This document shows, piece by piece, positions 9,801 through 24,296 of a stretch of DNA of 64,000 nucleotides. Positions within the stretch are counted from its first letter, which is position 1. Every line of letters begins with the position of its first letter. The translations under genes and the position numbers were made by a program. The notes beneath the pieces are model-generated. The model did not search any database, had not been told where the DNA came from, and saw only the letters and a list, made by a program, of their open reading frames with translations. Source of the stretch: Hydractinia symbiolongicarpus (lineage: Eukaryota; Cnidaria; Hydrozoa; Anthoathecata; Hydractiniidae); contig NC_079877.1 of the NCBI RefSeq assembly GCF_029227915.1, forward strand, positions 6,946,001-7,010,000. Reading direction: 5' to 3'.

Positions 9801-10872
9801 ACTGTGGGAGGAGTCCTAGTCGTTAGTTCGCCCTGCAGAAATAGAGACAGTTTCAAAAACTACATTTCATTGACTTTCTAACGGTGTCAATCCGTTTGAG
9901 TTACAACGGTTGCGTCACACATTCGTACAAACATGTATTTAGTGATTTTCTTCCGGTATTGCTAAGTTGTATCGCTTTCAACAGTGAAACGATTGACTGT
10001 GAGACTTAATTGAACTGATTTTAGACTTTGACCTTATAAATGTGATAAATGAGCAATTTTGACTACAAGAAATAACATTCTTCTTAAATTGACATGATTG
10101 CTGGAACTCAGCGATTACACTGGGCGCTGTGGTAGCACTTTATTTAAAAATTAAGATAAATAAGTCTTTTTTTACTGTGGGACGAATCCTAGTCGTTAGT
10201 TCGCGCTGAAGAAATAGAGACAGTTTCAAAAACTACATTTCATTGACTTTCTAACAGTTTTAATCCGTTTCAGTTGAAACGGTTGCGTCACATATTCGCA
10301 CCAACATGTATTTAGTGATTTTCTTCCGGTATTACTAAGTTGTATCGCTTTCAATAGTGAAACAATTGACTGTGGGACCTAATTGAACTGATTTTGGACT
10401 TTGACCTTATAGATGTGATAAGTGAGCAATTTTGACTATCAGAAATAACATTCCTCTTAATTTGACATGATTGCTGGAACTCAGCGATTACACAGGGCGC
10501 TGGGGTAGCGTTTTATTTAAAAATTAAGATAAATAAGTCATTTTTTACTGTGGGACCAATCCTAGCCGTTATCGCGCGCAGAAGAAATAGAGACAGTTTC
10601 AAAAACTACATTTTAATGACTTTCTAACGGTGTCAATCCGTTTGAGGTACAACGGTTGCGTCACACATTCGTACGAACATGTATTTAGTGATTTTCTTCC
10701 GGTATTGCTAAGTTGTATCGCTTTCAACAGTGAAACGATTGACTGTGGGACATAATTGAACTGATTTTAGACTTTGTCCTTATAAATGTTATAAGTAAGA
10801 CAATTGGACTCCAAGAAATAACATTCTTTTTAATTTGACATGATTGTGGGAACTCAGCGATTACACTGGACG

Positions 10873-12110
10873 CTGTGGTAGCGCTTTATTTGAAAATTAA
10901 GATAAATAAGTCATTTTTTACTGTGGGACGAATCCTAGTCGTTAGTTCGCGCTGAAGAAATAGAGACAGTTTCAAAGACTACATTTCATTGACTTTCTAA
11001 CAGTTTTAATCCGTTTCAGTTGAAACGTTTGCGTCATATATTCGCACCAACATGTATTTAGTGATTTTCTTCCAGTATTACTAAGTTGTATCGCTTTCAA
11101 TAGTGAAACGATTGACTGTGGGACCTAATTGAACTGATTTTGGACTTTGACCTTATAAATGTGATAAATGAGCAATTTTGACTATCAGAAATAACATTCC
11201 TTTTAATTTGACATGATTGCTGGAACTCAGCAATTACACTGGGCGCTGTGGTAGCGCTTTATTTAAAAAGTAAGATAAATAAGTCATTTTTTACTGTGGG
11301 ACCAATCCTAGCCGTTATCGCGCGCAGAAGAAATAGAGACAGTTTCAAAAACTACATTTTAATGACTTTCTAACAGTTTTAATCCGTTTGAGTTACAACG
11401 GCTGCGTCACATATTCGTACCAACATGTATTTAGTGATTTTCTTCCGATATTACTAAGTTGTATCGCTTTTGACAGTGAAACGTTTGACTGTGGACTTAA
11501 TTGAACTGATTTTGGACTTTGACCTTATAAATGTGATAAATGAGCCAGTTTGACTACAACAAATAACATTCTTCTTAATTTGACATGATTGCTGGAACTC
11601 AGCGATTACGCTGGGCGCTGTGGTAGCGCTTTATTAAACAATTAAGACAAGTAAGTCATTTTTTACTGTGGGACTAGTCCTAGCCGTTAGTTCGGCCTGA
11701 AGAAATAGAGACAGTTTCAAAAACTACATTTCATTGATTTTCTAACGGTGTCCATCCGTTCAAGTTACAACATTGTCGTCACATATTCGTACCAACATGT
11801 ATTTAGTGATTTTTTTTCCGATATTACTAAGTTGCATTGCTTTTAACAGTAAAACGATTGACTGTGGGACTTAATTGAACTGATTCTGGACTGTAACTTT
11901 ATGAATGCGATAAATGAGCCAATTGGACTCCAAGAATAACATTCTTCTTAATTCGACATGATTGCTGGTATTCAGCGAGTACACTAGGCTCTGTGGTATC
12001 GCTTTATTTAAAAATTAGGAAAATAAGTTATTTTTAAGTGTGGGACCAATCCTAACCGTTATCGCGCATTGAAGAAATAGAGAGAGTTTCAAAAACTACA
12101 TTTCATTGAC
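10873..12110 (+). repeat. Block 3: divergent and hybrid monomers
   Basis: Anchors 10873, 11246, 11618 and 11991 do not continue the hexamer order. The 11618 monomer is unusually diverged (aacaattaagacaagtaag, gttcggcctgaag, tccgttcaagttacaacattg). The 11991 monomer has an unusual 5' half (ggctctgtggtatcgc, attaggaaaataag) and a type E 3' half (atccggtggagttacaacgg), with the switch between about 12090 and 12130. It marks where the super-repeat starts again. Confidence 0.75.
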
Positions 12111-13106
12111 TTTCTAACGGTGTCAATCCGGTGGAGTTACAACGGTCGCGTCACAAATTCGCACCAACATGTATTTAATGATTTTCTTCCGATAAATCTA
12201 AGTTGTATTTTTTTTAACATTGAAACGATTGACTGTGGGAATTAATTGAACTGATTCTGGAATGTGACCTAATAAATGTGATAAATGAGCCAATTGGTCT
12301 CCAAGGAAAACATTTTTATTAATTTGAAATGACTGCTTGAATTCAGGGATTACATTAGGCTCTGTGGGAGCGCTTTATTTAAAAATTTAGATAAATATGT
12401 TTTTTCTTACTGGGGGAAAAATCCTGGCCGTTAGCACGTGCTGAATAAATAGGAACAGTTCCAAAAGCTACATTTCATTGACTTACTAACGGTGTCAATC
12501 CGTTTGAGTTACAACGGTTGCGTCACATATTTGCACCAACATGTATTTAGTGATTTTCTTCTGATATTACTAAGTTGTATTTTTTTAACATTGAAACGAT
12601 TGACTGTGTGAATTAATTCAACTAACTTTGGACTGTGACCTGATAAATGTGATAAATGAGACAATTGGACTCCAAGAAATAACATTCTTCTTAATTTGAC
12701 GTGAATGCCGGACTTTAGCGATTAAATTGGGCGCTGTGGTAGCGCTTCATTTAAAAACTTAGATAAATAAGTCATTCTTTACTGTGGGACCAATCGTAGC
12801 CGTTGTCGCGCGCTAAAAAAATAGCGACAGTTTCAAAAACCACATTTCAATGACGTTCTAACGGTGTCAGTCCGTTTGATTTACAACGGTTGAGTCACAT
12901 ATTTGTACCAACATGTATTTAGCGATATTTTTCTCATATTACTAGTTTGCATCGCTTTTAACAGTGAAACGATCGACTGTGGGACTTAATTGAACTGACT
13001 TTGGACTGTGACCTTATAAATGTTAAAAGTGAGACAATTGGACTCCGAGAAATGACATTCTTCTTAATTTGACATGGTTGTAGGAACTCAGCGATTACAC
13101 TGGACC

Positions 13107-13397
13107 CTGAGGTAGCGATTCATTTAAAAATTTAGATAAATAAGTCAATTTTACTGTGGGACCAATTTGAGTTACAACGGTTGCGTCACACATTCGTACC
13201 AACATGTATTTAGTGATTTTTCTCCGATATTACTAAGTTGTATCGCTTTCAACAGTAAAACGATTGACTGTGGGACTTAGTTGAACTGATTTTGGACTTT
13301 GACCTTATAAATGTGATAAGTGAGCCATTTTGACTACAAGAAATAACATTCTTCTTAATTTGACATGATTGCTGGAATTCAGCGATTACATTAGGCT
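13107..13397 (+). repeat. Type C shortened monomer
   Basis: Spacing 291 bp with the ccaatttgag joint. It is followed by a type E monomer at 13398, as at 2478 and 16216. Confidence 0.92.
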
Positions 13398-14515
13398 CTG
13401 TGGGAGCGCTTTATTTAAAAACTTAGATAAATAAGTTTTTTCTTACTGGGGGAAAAATCCTGGCCGTTAGTACGTGCTGAATAAATAGGAACAGTTCCAA
13501 AAACTACATTTCATTGACTTTCTAACGGTGTCAATCCGGTGGAGTTACAACGGTTGCGTCACAAATTCGCACCAACATGTATTTAATGATTTTCTTCCGA
13601 TAAATCTAAGTTGTATTTTTTTTAACATTGAAACGATTGACTGTGGGAATTAATTGAACTGATTCTGGAATGTGACCTAATAAATGTGATAAATGAGACA
13701 ATTGGTCTCCAAGGAAAACATTTTTATTAATTTGAAATGACTGCTTGAATTCAGGGATTACATTAGGCTCTGTGGGAGCGCTTTATTTAAAAATTTAGAT
13801 AAATAAGTTTTTTCTTACTGGGGGAAAAATCCTGGCCGTTAGCACGTGCTGAATAAATAGGAACAGTTCCAAAAGCTACATTTCATTGACTTACTAACGG
13901 TGTCAATCCGTTTGAGTTACAACGGTTGCGTCACATATTCGCACCAACATGTATTTAGTGATTTTCTTCTGATATTACTAAGTTGTATTTTTTTTAACAT
14001 TGAAACGATTGACTGTGGGAATTAATTCAACTAACTTTGGACTGTGACCTGATAAATGTGATAAATGAGACAATTGGACTCCAAGAAATAACATTCTTCT
14101 TAATTTGACGTGAATGCTGGACTTTAGCGATTAAATTGGGCGCTGTGGTAGCGCTTCATTTAAAAAATTAGATAAATAAGTCATTCTTTACTGTGGGACC
14201 AATCGTAGCCGTTGTCGCGCGCTGAAAAAATAGCGACAGTTTCAAAAACCACATTTCAATGACGTTCTAACGGTGTCAGTCCGTTTGATTTACAACGGTT
14301 GAGTCACATATTTGTACCAACAGGTATTTAGCGATATTTTTCTCATATTACTAGTTTGCATCGCTTTTAACAGTGAAACGATTGACTGTGGGACTTAATT
14401 GAACTGACTTTGGACTGTGACCTTATAAATGTTAAAAGTGAGACAATTGGACTCCGAGAAATGACATTCTTCTTAATTTGACATGGTTGTAGGAACTCAG
14501 CGATTACACTGGACC

Positions 14516-14805
14516 CTGAGGTAGCGATTCATTTAAAAATTTAGATAAATAAGTCAATTTTACTGTGGGACCAATTTGAGTTACAACGGTTGCGTCGCAC
14601 ATTCGTACCAACATGTATTTAGTGATTTTTCTCCGATATTACTAAGTTGTATCGTTTCAACAGTAAAACGATTGACTGTGGGACTTAGTTGAACTGATTT
14701 TGGACTTTGACCTTATAAATGTGATAAGTGAGCCATTTTGACTACAAGAAATAACATTCTTCTTAATTTGACACGATTGCTGGAATTCAGCGATTGCATT
14801 AGGCT
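14516..14805 (+). repeat. Type C shortened monomer, 290 bp
   Basis: Same joint, plus one further single-base loss (gtatcgtttcaac in place of gtatcgctttcaac). It corresponds to the 777 copy in the 13.7 kb super-repeat. Confidence 0.9.
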
Positions 14806-15924
14806 CTGTGGTAGCGCTTTATTTAAAAACTTAGATAAATAAGTTTTTTCTTACTGGGGGGACAATCCTGGCCGTTAGCACGTGCTGAATAAATAGGAAC
14901 AGTTCCAAAGGCTACATTTTATTGACTTACTCACGGTGTCAATATGTTTGAGTTACAACGGTTGCGTCACATATTCGCACCAACATTTATTTAGTGATTT
15001 TCTTCTGATATTACTAAGTTGTATTTTTTTTAACAGTGAAACGATTGACTGTGGGAATTAATTGAAGTGATGCTGCACTGTGACCTTATAAATGTGATAA
15101 ATGAGCTACTTGGTCTCCAAGGAATAACATTCTTCTTAATTTGACATGATTGCTGGAATTCAGCGATTACATTAGGCTCTGTGGTAGCGCTTTATTTAAA
15201 AACTTAGATAAATAAGTTTTTTCTTACTGGGGGAACAATCCTGGCCGTTAGCACGTGCTGATTAAATAGGAACAGTTCCAAAGGCTACATTTCATTGACT
15301 TACTCACGGTGTCAATATGTTTGAGTTACAACGGTTGCGTCACATATTCGTACCAACATGTATTTAGTGATTTTCTTCTGATATTACTAAGTTGTATTTT
15401 TTTTAACATTGAAACGATTGACTGTGGGAATTAATTCAACTAACTTTGGACTGTGACCTGATAAATGTGATAAATGAGACAATTGGACTCCAAGAAATAA
15501 CATTCTTCTTAATTTGACGTGAATGCCGGACTTTAGCGATTAAATTGGGCGCTGTGGTAGCGCTTCATTTAAAAACTTAGATAAATAAGTCATTCTTTAC
15601 TGTGGGACCAATCGTAGCCGTTGTCGCGCGCTGAAAAAATAGCGACAGTTTCAAAAACCACATTTCAATGACGTTCTAACGGTGTCAGTCCGTTTGATTT
15701 ACAACGGTTGAGTCACATATTTGTACCAACATGTATTTAGCGATATTTTTCTCATATTACTAGTTTGCATCGCTTTTAACAGTGAAACGATCGACTGTGG
15801 GACTTAATTGAACTGACTTTGGACTGTGACCTTATAAATGTTAAAAGTGAGACAATTGGACTCCGAGAAATGACATTCTTCTTAATTTGACATGGTTGTA
15901 GGAACTCAGCGATTACACTGGACC

Positions 15925-16215
15925 CTGAGGTAGCGATTCATTTAAAAATTTAGATAAATAAGTCAATTTTACTGTGGGACCAATTTGAGTTACAACGGTT
16001 GCGTCACACATTCGTACCAACATGTATTTAGTGATTTTTCTCCGATATTACTAAGTTGTATCGCTTTCAACAGTAAAACGATTGACTGTGGGACTTAGTT
16101 GAACTGATTTTGGACTTTGACCTTATAAATGTGATAAGTGAGCCATTTTGACTACAAGAAATAACATTCTTCTTAATTTGACATGATTGCTGGAATTCAG
16201 CGATTACATTAGGCT
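15925..16215 (+). repeat. Type C shortened monomer
   Basis: Spacing 291 bp. It corresponds to the 2187 copy in the super-repeat (offset 13,738 bp). Confidence 0.92.
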
Positions 16216-16962
16216 CTGTGGGAGCGCTTTATTTAAAAACTTAGATAAATAAGTTTTTTCTTACTGGGGGAAAAATCCTGGCCGTTAGCACGTGCTGAAT
16301 AAATAGGAACAGTTCCAAAAACTACATTTCATTGACTTTCTAACGGTGTCAATCCGGTGGAGTTACAACGGTCGCGTCACAAATTCGCACCAACATGTAT
16401 TTAGTGATTTTCTTCCGATAAATCTAAGTTGTATTTTTTTTTTAACATTGAAACGATTGACTGTGGGAATTAATTGAACTGATTCTGGAATGTGACCTAA
16501 TAAATGTGATAAATGAGCCAATTGGTCTCCAAGGAAAACATTTTTATTAATTTGAAATGACTGCTTGAATTCAGGGATTACATTAGGCTCTGTGGGAGCG
16601 CTTTATTTAAAAATTTAGATAAATAAGTTTTTTCTTACTGGGGGAAAAATCCTGACCGTTAGCACGTGCTGAATAAATAGGAACAGTTCCAAAAGCTACA
16701 TTTCATTGACTTACTAACGGTGTCAATCCGTTTGAGTTACAACGGTTGCGTCACATATTCGCACCAACATGTATTTAGTGATTTTCTTCTGATATTACTA
16801 AGTTGTATTTTTTTTAACATTGAAACGATTGACTGTGGGAATTAATTCAACTAACTTTGGACTGTGACCTGATAAATGTGATAAATGAGACAATTGGACT
16901 CCAAGAAATAACATTCTTCTTAATTTGACGTGAATGCTGGACTTTAGCGATTAAATTGGGCG

Positions 16963-17320
16963 CTGTGGTAGCGCTTCATTTAAAAAATTAGATAAATAAG
17001 TCATTCTTTACTGTGGGACCAATCGTAGCCGTTGTCGCGCGCTGAAAAAATAGCGACAGTTTCAAAAACCACATTTCAATGACGTTCTAACGGTGTCAGT
17101 CCGTTTGATTTACAACGGTTGAGTCACATATTTGTACCAACATGTATTTAGCGATATTTTTCTCATATTACTAGTTTGCATCGCTTTTAACAGTGAAACG
17201 ATTGACTGTGGGACTTAATTGAACTGACTTTGGATGTTAAAAGTGAGACAATTGGACTCCAAGAAATGACATTCTTCTTAATTTGACATGGTTGTAGGAA
17301 CTCAGCGATTACACTGGACC
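16963..17320 (+). repeat. Type B monomer with 15 bp deletion (358 bp)
   Basis: The text ctttggatgttaaaagtg lacks the usual ctgtgaccttataaa between gga and tgttaaaag, near 17234. The TATA-like word is removed. No other type B copy shows this. Confidence 0.85.
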
Positions 17321-17611
17321 CTGAGGTAGCGATGCATTTAAAAATTTAGATAAATAAGTCAATTTTACTGTGGGACCAATTTGAGTTACAACGGTTGCGT
17401 CACACATTCGTACCAACTTGTATTTAGTGATTTTTCTCCGATATTACTAAGTTGTATCGCTTTCAACAGTAAAACGATCGACTGTGGGACTTAGTTGAAC
17501 TGATTTTGGACTTTGACCTTATAAATGTGATAAGTGAGCCATTTTAACTACAAGAAATAACATTCTTCTTAATTTGACATGATTGCTGGAATTCAGCGAT
17601 TACATTAGGCT
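17321..17611 (+). repeat. Type C shortened monomer
   Basis: Spacing 291 bp, with private changes (gatgcattta, caacttgtattt). The matching copy in block 1 is missing because of the deletion at about 3378. Confidence 0.9.
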
Positions 17612-18729
17612 CTGTGGGAGTACTTTATTTAAAAACTTAGATAAATAAGTTTTTTCTTACTAGGGGAAAAATCCTGGCCGTTAGCACGTGCTGAATAAAT
17701 AGGAACAGTTCCAAAAGCTACATTTCATTGACTTACTAACGGTGTCAATCCGTTTGAGTTACAACGGTTGCGTCACATATTCGCACCAACATGTATTTAG
17801 TGATTTTCTTCTGATATTACTAAGTTGTATTTTTTTTAACAGTGAAACGATTGACTGTTGGAATAAATTGAAGTGATGATGCACTGTGACCTTATAAATG
17901 TGATAAATGAGCTACTTGGTCTCCAAGGAATAACATTCTTCTTAATTTGACATGATTGCTGGAATTCAGCGATTACATTAGGCTCTGTGGTAGCGCTTTA
18001 TTTAAAAACTTAGATAAATAAGTTTTTTCTTACTGGGGGAACAATCCTGGCCGTTAGCACGTGCTGACTAAATAGGAACAGTTCCAAAGGCTACATTTCA
18101 TTGACTTACTCACGGTGTCAATATGTTTGAGTTACAACGGTTGCGTCACATATTCGTACCAACATGTATTTAGTGATTTTCTTCTGATATTACTAAGTTG
18201 TATTTTTTTTAACAGTGAAACGATTGACTGTGGGAATTAATTGAACTGATGCTGGACTGTGACCTTATAAATGTGATAAATGAGCTACTTGGTCTCCAAG
18301 GAATAACATTCTTCTTAATTTGACATGATTGCTGGAATTCAGCGATTACATTAGGCTCTGTGGTAGCGCTTTATTTAAAAACCTAGATAAAAAAGTCTTT
18401 TCTTACTGGGGGACCAATCCTGGCCGTTACCACGTGCTGAATAAATAGGAACAGTTCCATAGGCTACATTTCATTGACTTACTAACGGTGTCAATCCGTT
18501 TGAGTTACAACGGTTGCGTCACATATTCGCACCAACATGTATTTAGTGATTTTCTTCCGATATTACTAAGTTGTATTGCTTTTAACATTGAAACGATTGA
18601 CTGTGGGAATTAATTGAACTGATTCTGGAATGTGACCTAATAAATGTGATAAATGAGCCAATTGGTCTTCAAGGAAAATATTCTTATTAATTTGAAATGA
18701 TTGCTTGAATTCAGCAATTACATTAGGCT

Positions 18730-19079
18730 CTGTGGGAGCACTTTATTTAAAAACTTAGATAAATAAGTCTTTTGTTACTGTGGGACCAATCCTGGCCGTT
18801 AGCACGCGCTAAATAAATAGGAACAGTTCCAAAGACTACATTTCATTGACTTTCTAACGGCATAAATCCGTTTCAGTTACAACGGTTGTACTTAGCGATA
18901 GTATTTGGATATTACTAGGTTGCATCGCTTTTAACAGTGAAACGTTTGACTGTGGGACTTAACTGAACTGATTTTAGTCTTTGACCTTATAAATGTGATA
19001 AATGAGCCAGTTTGACTACAACAAATAACATTCTTCTTAATTTGACATGATTGCTGGAACTCAGCGATTACGCTGTGCG
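18730..19079 (+). repeat. Monomer with 22-23 bp deletion, copy 2
   Basis: Partner of 4187-4536 with the same ggttgtacttagcg joint. It also carries AGCACGCGCT at 18801-18810. Confidence 0.88.
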
Positions 19080-19452
19080 CTGTGGTAGCGCTTTATTAAA
19101 AAAACTTAGATAAATAAGTCATATTTTACTGTGAGACCAATCCTAGCCGCTATCGCGCGCTGAAAAATAGCGTCAGTTTCAAAAACTACATTTCAATGAC
19201 GTTTTAACTGTATCAGTCCGTTTGAGATACAACGGTTGCGTCAAATATTCGTACCAACATGTGTCTAGTGATTTTCTGCCGATATTACTAAGTTGTATTG
19301 GTTTTAACAGTGAAACGATTGACTGTGGGAATTAATTCAACTAACTTTGGACTGTGACCTGATAAATGTGATAACTGAGACACTTGGACTCCAAGAAATA
19401 ACATTCTTCTTAATTTGACATGATTGCTGGAACTCAGCGATTACACTGGGCG

Positions 19453-22400
19453 CTGTGGTAGCACTTTATTTAAAAATTAGGATTAATAAGTCATTTTATA
19501 CTGTGGTACGAATCCTAGTCGTTAGTTCGCGCTGAAGAAATAGAGACAGTTTCAAAATCTACATTTCATTGACCTTCTAAGGGGGTCAATCCATTTGAGT
19601 TACAACGGTTGCGTCACACATTCGTGCCAACATGTATTTATGGATTTTTTTCCGATATTACTAAGTTGTATTGCTTTCAACAGTGAAACGATTGACTGTG
19701 GGACTTAATTGAACTGATTTTGGACTTTGACCTTATAAATGTGATAAATGAGCGATTTCGACTACAAGAAATACCATTCTTCTTAATTTGACATGATTGT
19801 GGGAACTCAGCCATTACACTGGACCCTGTGGTAGCGATTCATTTAAAAAATTAGATAAATAAGTCATTTTTACTGTGGGACCAATCCTAGCCGTTAGCGC
19901 GCGCTGAAGAAATAGAGACAGTTTCAAAAACTACATTTCATTGGCTTTCTAACGGTGTCAATCCGTTTGAGTTACAACGGTTGCGTCACACATTTGCACC
20001 AACATGTATTTAGTGATTTTCTTCAGGTATTACTAAGTTGTATCGCTTTCAATAGTGAAACAATTAACTGTTTGACCTAATTGAACTGATTTTGGACTTT
20101 GACCTTATAAATGTTATAAGTGAGACAATTGGACCCCAAGAAATAACATTCTTCTTAATTTGACATGATTGTGGGAACTCAGCCATTACACTGGACCCTG
20201 TGGTAGCGATTCATTTAAAAATTTATATAAATAAGTCATTTTTACTGTGGGACCAATCCTAGCCGTTAGCGCGCGCTGAAGAAATAGAGACAGTTTCAAA
20301 AACTACATTTCATTGACTTTCTAACGGTGTCAATCCGTTTGAGTTACAACGGTTGCGTCACACATTCGTACGAACATGTATTTAGTGATTTTCTTCCGGT
20401 ATTGCTAAGTTGTATCGCTTTCAACAGTGAAACGATTGACTGTGGGACTTAATTGAATTGATTTTAGACTTTGACCTAATAAATGTGATAAATGAGCAAT
20501 TTTGACTACAAGAAATAACATTCTTCTTAATTTGACATGATTGCTGGAACTCAGCGATTACACTGGGCGCTGTGGTAGCGCTTTATTTATAAATTAAGAT
20601 AAATAAGTCATTTTTTACTGTGGGAGGAGTCCTAGTCGTTAGTTCGCCCTGCAGAAATAGAGACAGTTTCAAAAACTACATTTCATTGACTTTCTAACGG
20701 TGTCAATCCGTTTGAGTTACAACGGTTGCGTCACACATTCGTACGAACATGTATTTAGTGATTTTCTTCCGGTATTGCTTAGTTGTATCGCTTTCAACAG
20801 TGAAACGATTGACTGTGAGACTTAATTGAACTGATTTTAGACTTTGACCTTATAAATGTGATAAATGAGCAATTTTGACTACTAGAAATAACATTCTTCT
20901 TAATTTGACATGATTGCTGGAACTCAGCGATTACACTGGGCGCTGTGGTAGCACTTTATTTAAAAATTAAGATAAATAAGTCTTTTTTTACTGTGGGACG
21001 AATCCTAGTCGTTAGTTCGCGCTGAAAGAATAGAGACAGTTTCACAAACTACATTTCATTGACTTTCTAACAGTTTTAATCCGTTTCAGTTGAAACGGTT
21101 GCGTCACATATTCGCACCAACATGTATTTAGTGATTTTCCTCCGGTATTACTAAGTTGTATCGCTTTCAATAGTGAAACGATTGACTGTGAGACTTAATT
21201 GAACTGATTTTAGACTTTGACCTTATAAATGTGATAAATGAGCAATTTTGACTACAAGAAATAACATTCTTCTTAATTTGACATGATTGCTGGAACTCAG
21301 CGATTACACTGGGCGCTGTGGTAGCACTTTATTTAAAAATTAAGATAAATAAGTCTTTTTTTACTGTGGGACGAATCCTAGTCGTTAGTTCGCGCTGAAA
21401 GAATAGAGACAGTTTCACAAACTACATTTCATTGACTTTCTAACAGTTTTAATCCGTTTCAGTTGAAACGGTTGCGTCACATATTCGCACCAACATGTAT
21501 TTAGTGATTTTCTTCCGGTATTACTAAGTTGTATCGCTTTCAATAGTGAAACGATTGACTGTGGGACCTAATTGAACTGATTTTGGACTTTGACCTTATA
21601 GATGTGATAAGTGAGCAATTTTGACTATCAGAAATAACATTCCTCTTAATTTGACATGATTGCTGGAACTCAGCGATTACACAGGGCGCTGGGGTAGCGT
21701 TTTATTTAAAAATTAAGATAAATAAGTCATTTTTTACTGTGGGACGAATCCTAGCCGTTATCGCGCGCAGAAGAAATAGAGACAGTTTCAAAAACTACAT
21801 TTTAATGACTTTCTAACGGTGTCAATCCGTTTGAGTTACAACGGTTGCGTCACACATTCGTACCAACATGTATTTAGTGATTTTTTTCCGATATTACTAA
21901 GTTGTATCGCTTTCAACAGTGAAACGATTGACTATGGGACTTAATTGAACTGATTTTGGACTTTGACCTTATAAATGTGATAAGTGAGTCATTTTGACTA
22001 CAAGAAATGATATTCTTCTTAATTTGACATGATTGCTGGAACTCAGCGATTACACTGGGCGCTGTGGTAGCACTTTATTTAAAAATTAAGATTATTAAGT
22101 CATTTTATACTGTGGTACGAATCCTAGTCGTTAGTTCGCGCTGAAGAAATAGAGACAGTTTCAAAAACTACATTTCATTGACCTTCTAAGGGGGTCAATC
22201 CATTTGAGTTACAACGGTTGCGTCACACATTCGTACCAACATGTATTTATGGATTTTTTTCCGATATTACTAAGTTGTATTGCTTTCAACAGTGAAACGA
22301 TTGACTGTGGGACTTAATTGAACTGATTTTGGACTTTGACCTTATAAATGTGATAAATGAGCGATTTCGACTACAAGAAATACCATTCTTCTTAATTTGA

Positions 22401-24296
22401 CATGATTGTGGGAACTCAGCCATTACACTGGACCCTGTGGTAGCGATTCATTTAAAAAATTAGATAAATAAGTCATTTTTACTGTGGGACCAATCCTAGC
22501 CGTTAGCGCGCGCTGAAGAAATAGAGACAGTTTCAAAAACTACATTTCATTGACTTTCTAACGGTGTCAATCCGTTTGAGTTACAACGGTTGCGTCACAC
22601 ATTCGCACCAACATGTATTTAGTGATTTTCTTCAGGTATTACTAAGTTGTATCGCTTTCAATAGTGAAACGATTAACTGTTTGACCTAATTGAACTGATT
22701 TTGGACTTTGACCTTATAAATGTTATAAGTGAGACAATTGGACCCCAAGAAATAACATTCTTCTTAATTTGACATGATTGTGGGAACTCAGCCATTACAC
22801 TGGACCCTGTGGTAGCGATTCATTTAAAAATTTATATAAATAAGTCATTTTTACTGTGGGACCAATCCTAGCCGTTAGCGCGCGCTGAAGAAATAGAGAC
22901 AGTTTCAAAAACTACATTTCATTGACATTCTAACGGTGTCAATCCGTTTGATTTACAACGGTTGCGTCACACATTCGTACGAACATGTATTTAGTGATTT
23001 TCTTCCGGTATTGCTAAGTTGTATCGCTTTCAACAGTGAAACGATTGACTGTGGGACTTAATTGAATTGATTTTAGACTTTGACCTAATAAATGTGATAA
23101 ATGAGCAATTTTGACTACAAGAAATAACATTCTTCTTAATTTGACATGATTGCTGGAACTCAGCGATTACACTGGGCGCTGTGGTAGCGCTTTATTTATA
23201 AATTAAGATAAATAAGTCATTTTTTACTGTGGGAGGAGTCCTAGTCGTTAGTTCGCCCTGCAGAAATAGAGACAGTTTCAAAAACTACATTTCATTGACT
23301 TTCTAACGGTGTCAATCCGTTTGAGTTACAACGGTTGCGTCACACATTCGTACAAACATGTATTTAGTGATTTTCTTCCGGTATTGCTAAGTTGTATCGC
23401 TTTCAACAGTGAAACGATTGACTGTGAGACTTAATTGAACTGATTTTAGACTTTGACCTTATAAATGTGATAAATGAGCAATTTTGACTACAAGAAATAA
23501 CATTCTTCTTAAATTGACATGATTGCTGGAACTCAGCGATTACACTGGGCGCTGTGGTAGCACTTTATTTAAAAATTAAGATAAATAAGTCTTTTTTTAC
23601 TGTGGGACGAATCCTAGTCGTTAGTTCGCGCTGAAGAAATAGAGACAGTTTCAAAAACTACATTTCATTGACTTTCTAACAGTTTTAATCCGTTTCAGTT
23701 GAAACGGTTGCGTCACATATTCGCACCAACATGTATTTAGTGATTTTCTTCCGGTATTACTAAGTTGTATCGCTTTCAATAGTGAAACGATTGACTGTGG
23801 GACCTAATTGAACTGATTTTGGACTTTGACCTTATAGATGTGATAAGTGAGCAATTTTGACTATCAGAAATAACATTCCTCTTAATTTGACATGATTGCT
23901 GGAACTCAGCGATTACACAGGGCGCTGGGGTAGCGTTTTATTTAAAAATTAAGATAAATAAGTCATTTTTTACTGTGGGACCAATCCTAGCCGTTATCGC
24001 GCGCAGAAGAAATAGAGACAGTTTCAAAAACTACATTTTAATGACTTTCTAACAGTTTTAATCCGTTTGAGTTACAACGGCTGCGTCACATATTCGTACC
24101 AACATGTATTTAGTGATTTTCTTCCGATATTACTAAGTTGTATCGCTTTTGACAGTGAAACGTTTGACTGTGGACTTAATTGAACTGATTTTGGACTTTG
24201 ACCTTATAAATGTTAAAAGTGAGACAATTGGACTCCCAGAAATAACATTCTTCTTAATTTGACATGATTGTGGGAACTCAGCCATTACACTGGACC
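19453..24296 (+). repeat. Block 5: hexamer higher-order repeat, copy 2
   Basis: Anchors 19453, 19826 and 20198 match 6401, 6774 and 7146 (offset 13,052 bp), with the shared private attaggattaataag. Then 20570-20943 match 7518-7891, and an extra copy of the second hexamer type sits at 21316. From 21689 to 23925 the offset to 8264-10500 is 13,425 bp, with shared private changes such as cgtacaaacatg (9754 and 23179). The block ends in a hybrid monomer at 23925 whose 3' half resembles 11246 (acaacggctgcg) and which leads into block 6. Confidence 0.85.

Larger units (their letters stand above)
5282..10872 (+). repeat. Block 2: hexamer higher-order repeat (2,236 bp)
   Basis: Six monomer types recur in order. 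The marker monomer with gtgggaggagtcctag and ttcgccctgcag is anchored at 5282, 7518 and 9754, exactly 2,236 bp apart. The full order is 5282, 5655, 6028, 6401, 6774, 7146, then 7518, 7891, 8264, 8637, 9010, 9382, then 9754, 10127, 10500. The 18-bp palindrome first appears in the second monomer of the unit. Copies differ by few bases (for example attaggattaataag at 6401 against attaagattattaag at 8637). Confidence 0.9.
12111..19452 (+). repeat. Block 4: tetramer higher-order repeat, copy 2
   Basis: Order: A12362-B12734-C13107-E13398, A13770-B14143-C14516-D14806, D'15179-B15552-C15925-E16216, A16590-B16963-C17321, then 17612, 17985, 18358, 18730, 19080. Type B recurs at 1,409-1,411 bp. From 13770 it matches block 1 from 31 at an offset of 13,738-13,739 bp until about 16963. 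It then keeps sequence lost from block 1 at about 3378 and one extra monomer (18358). Confidence 0.9.
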
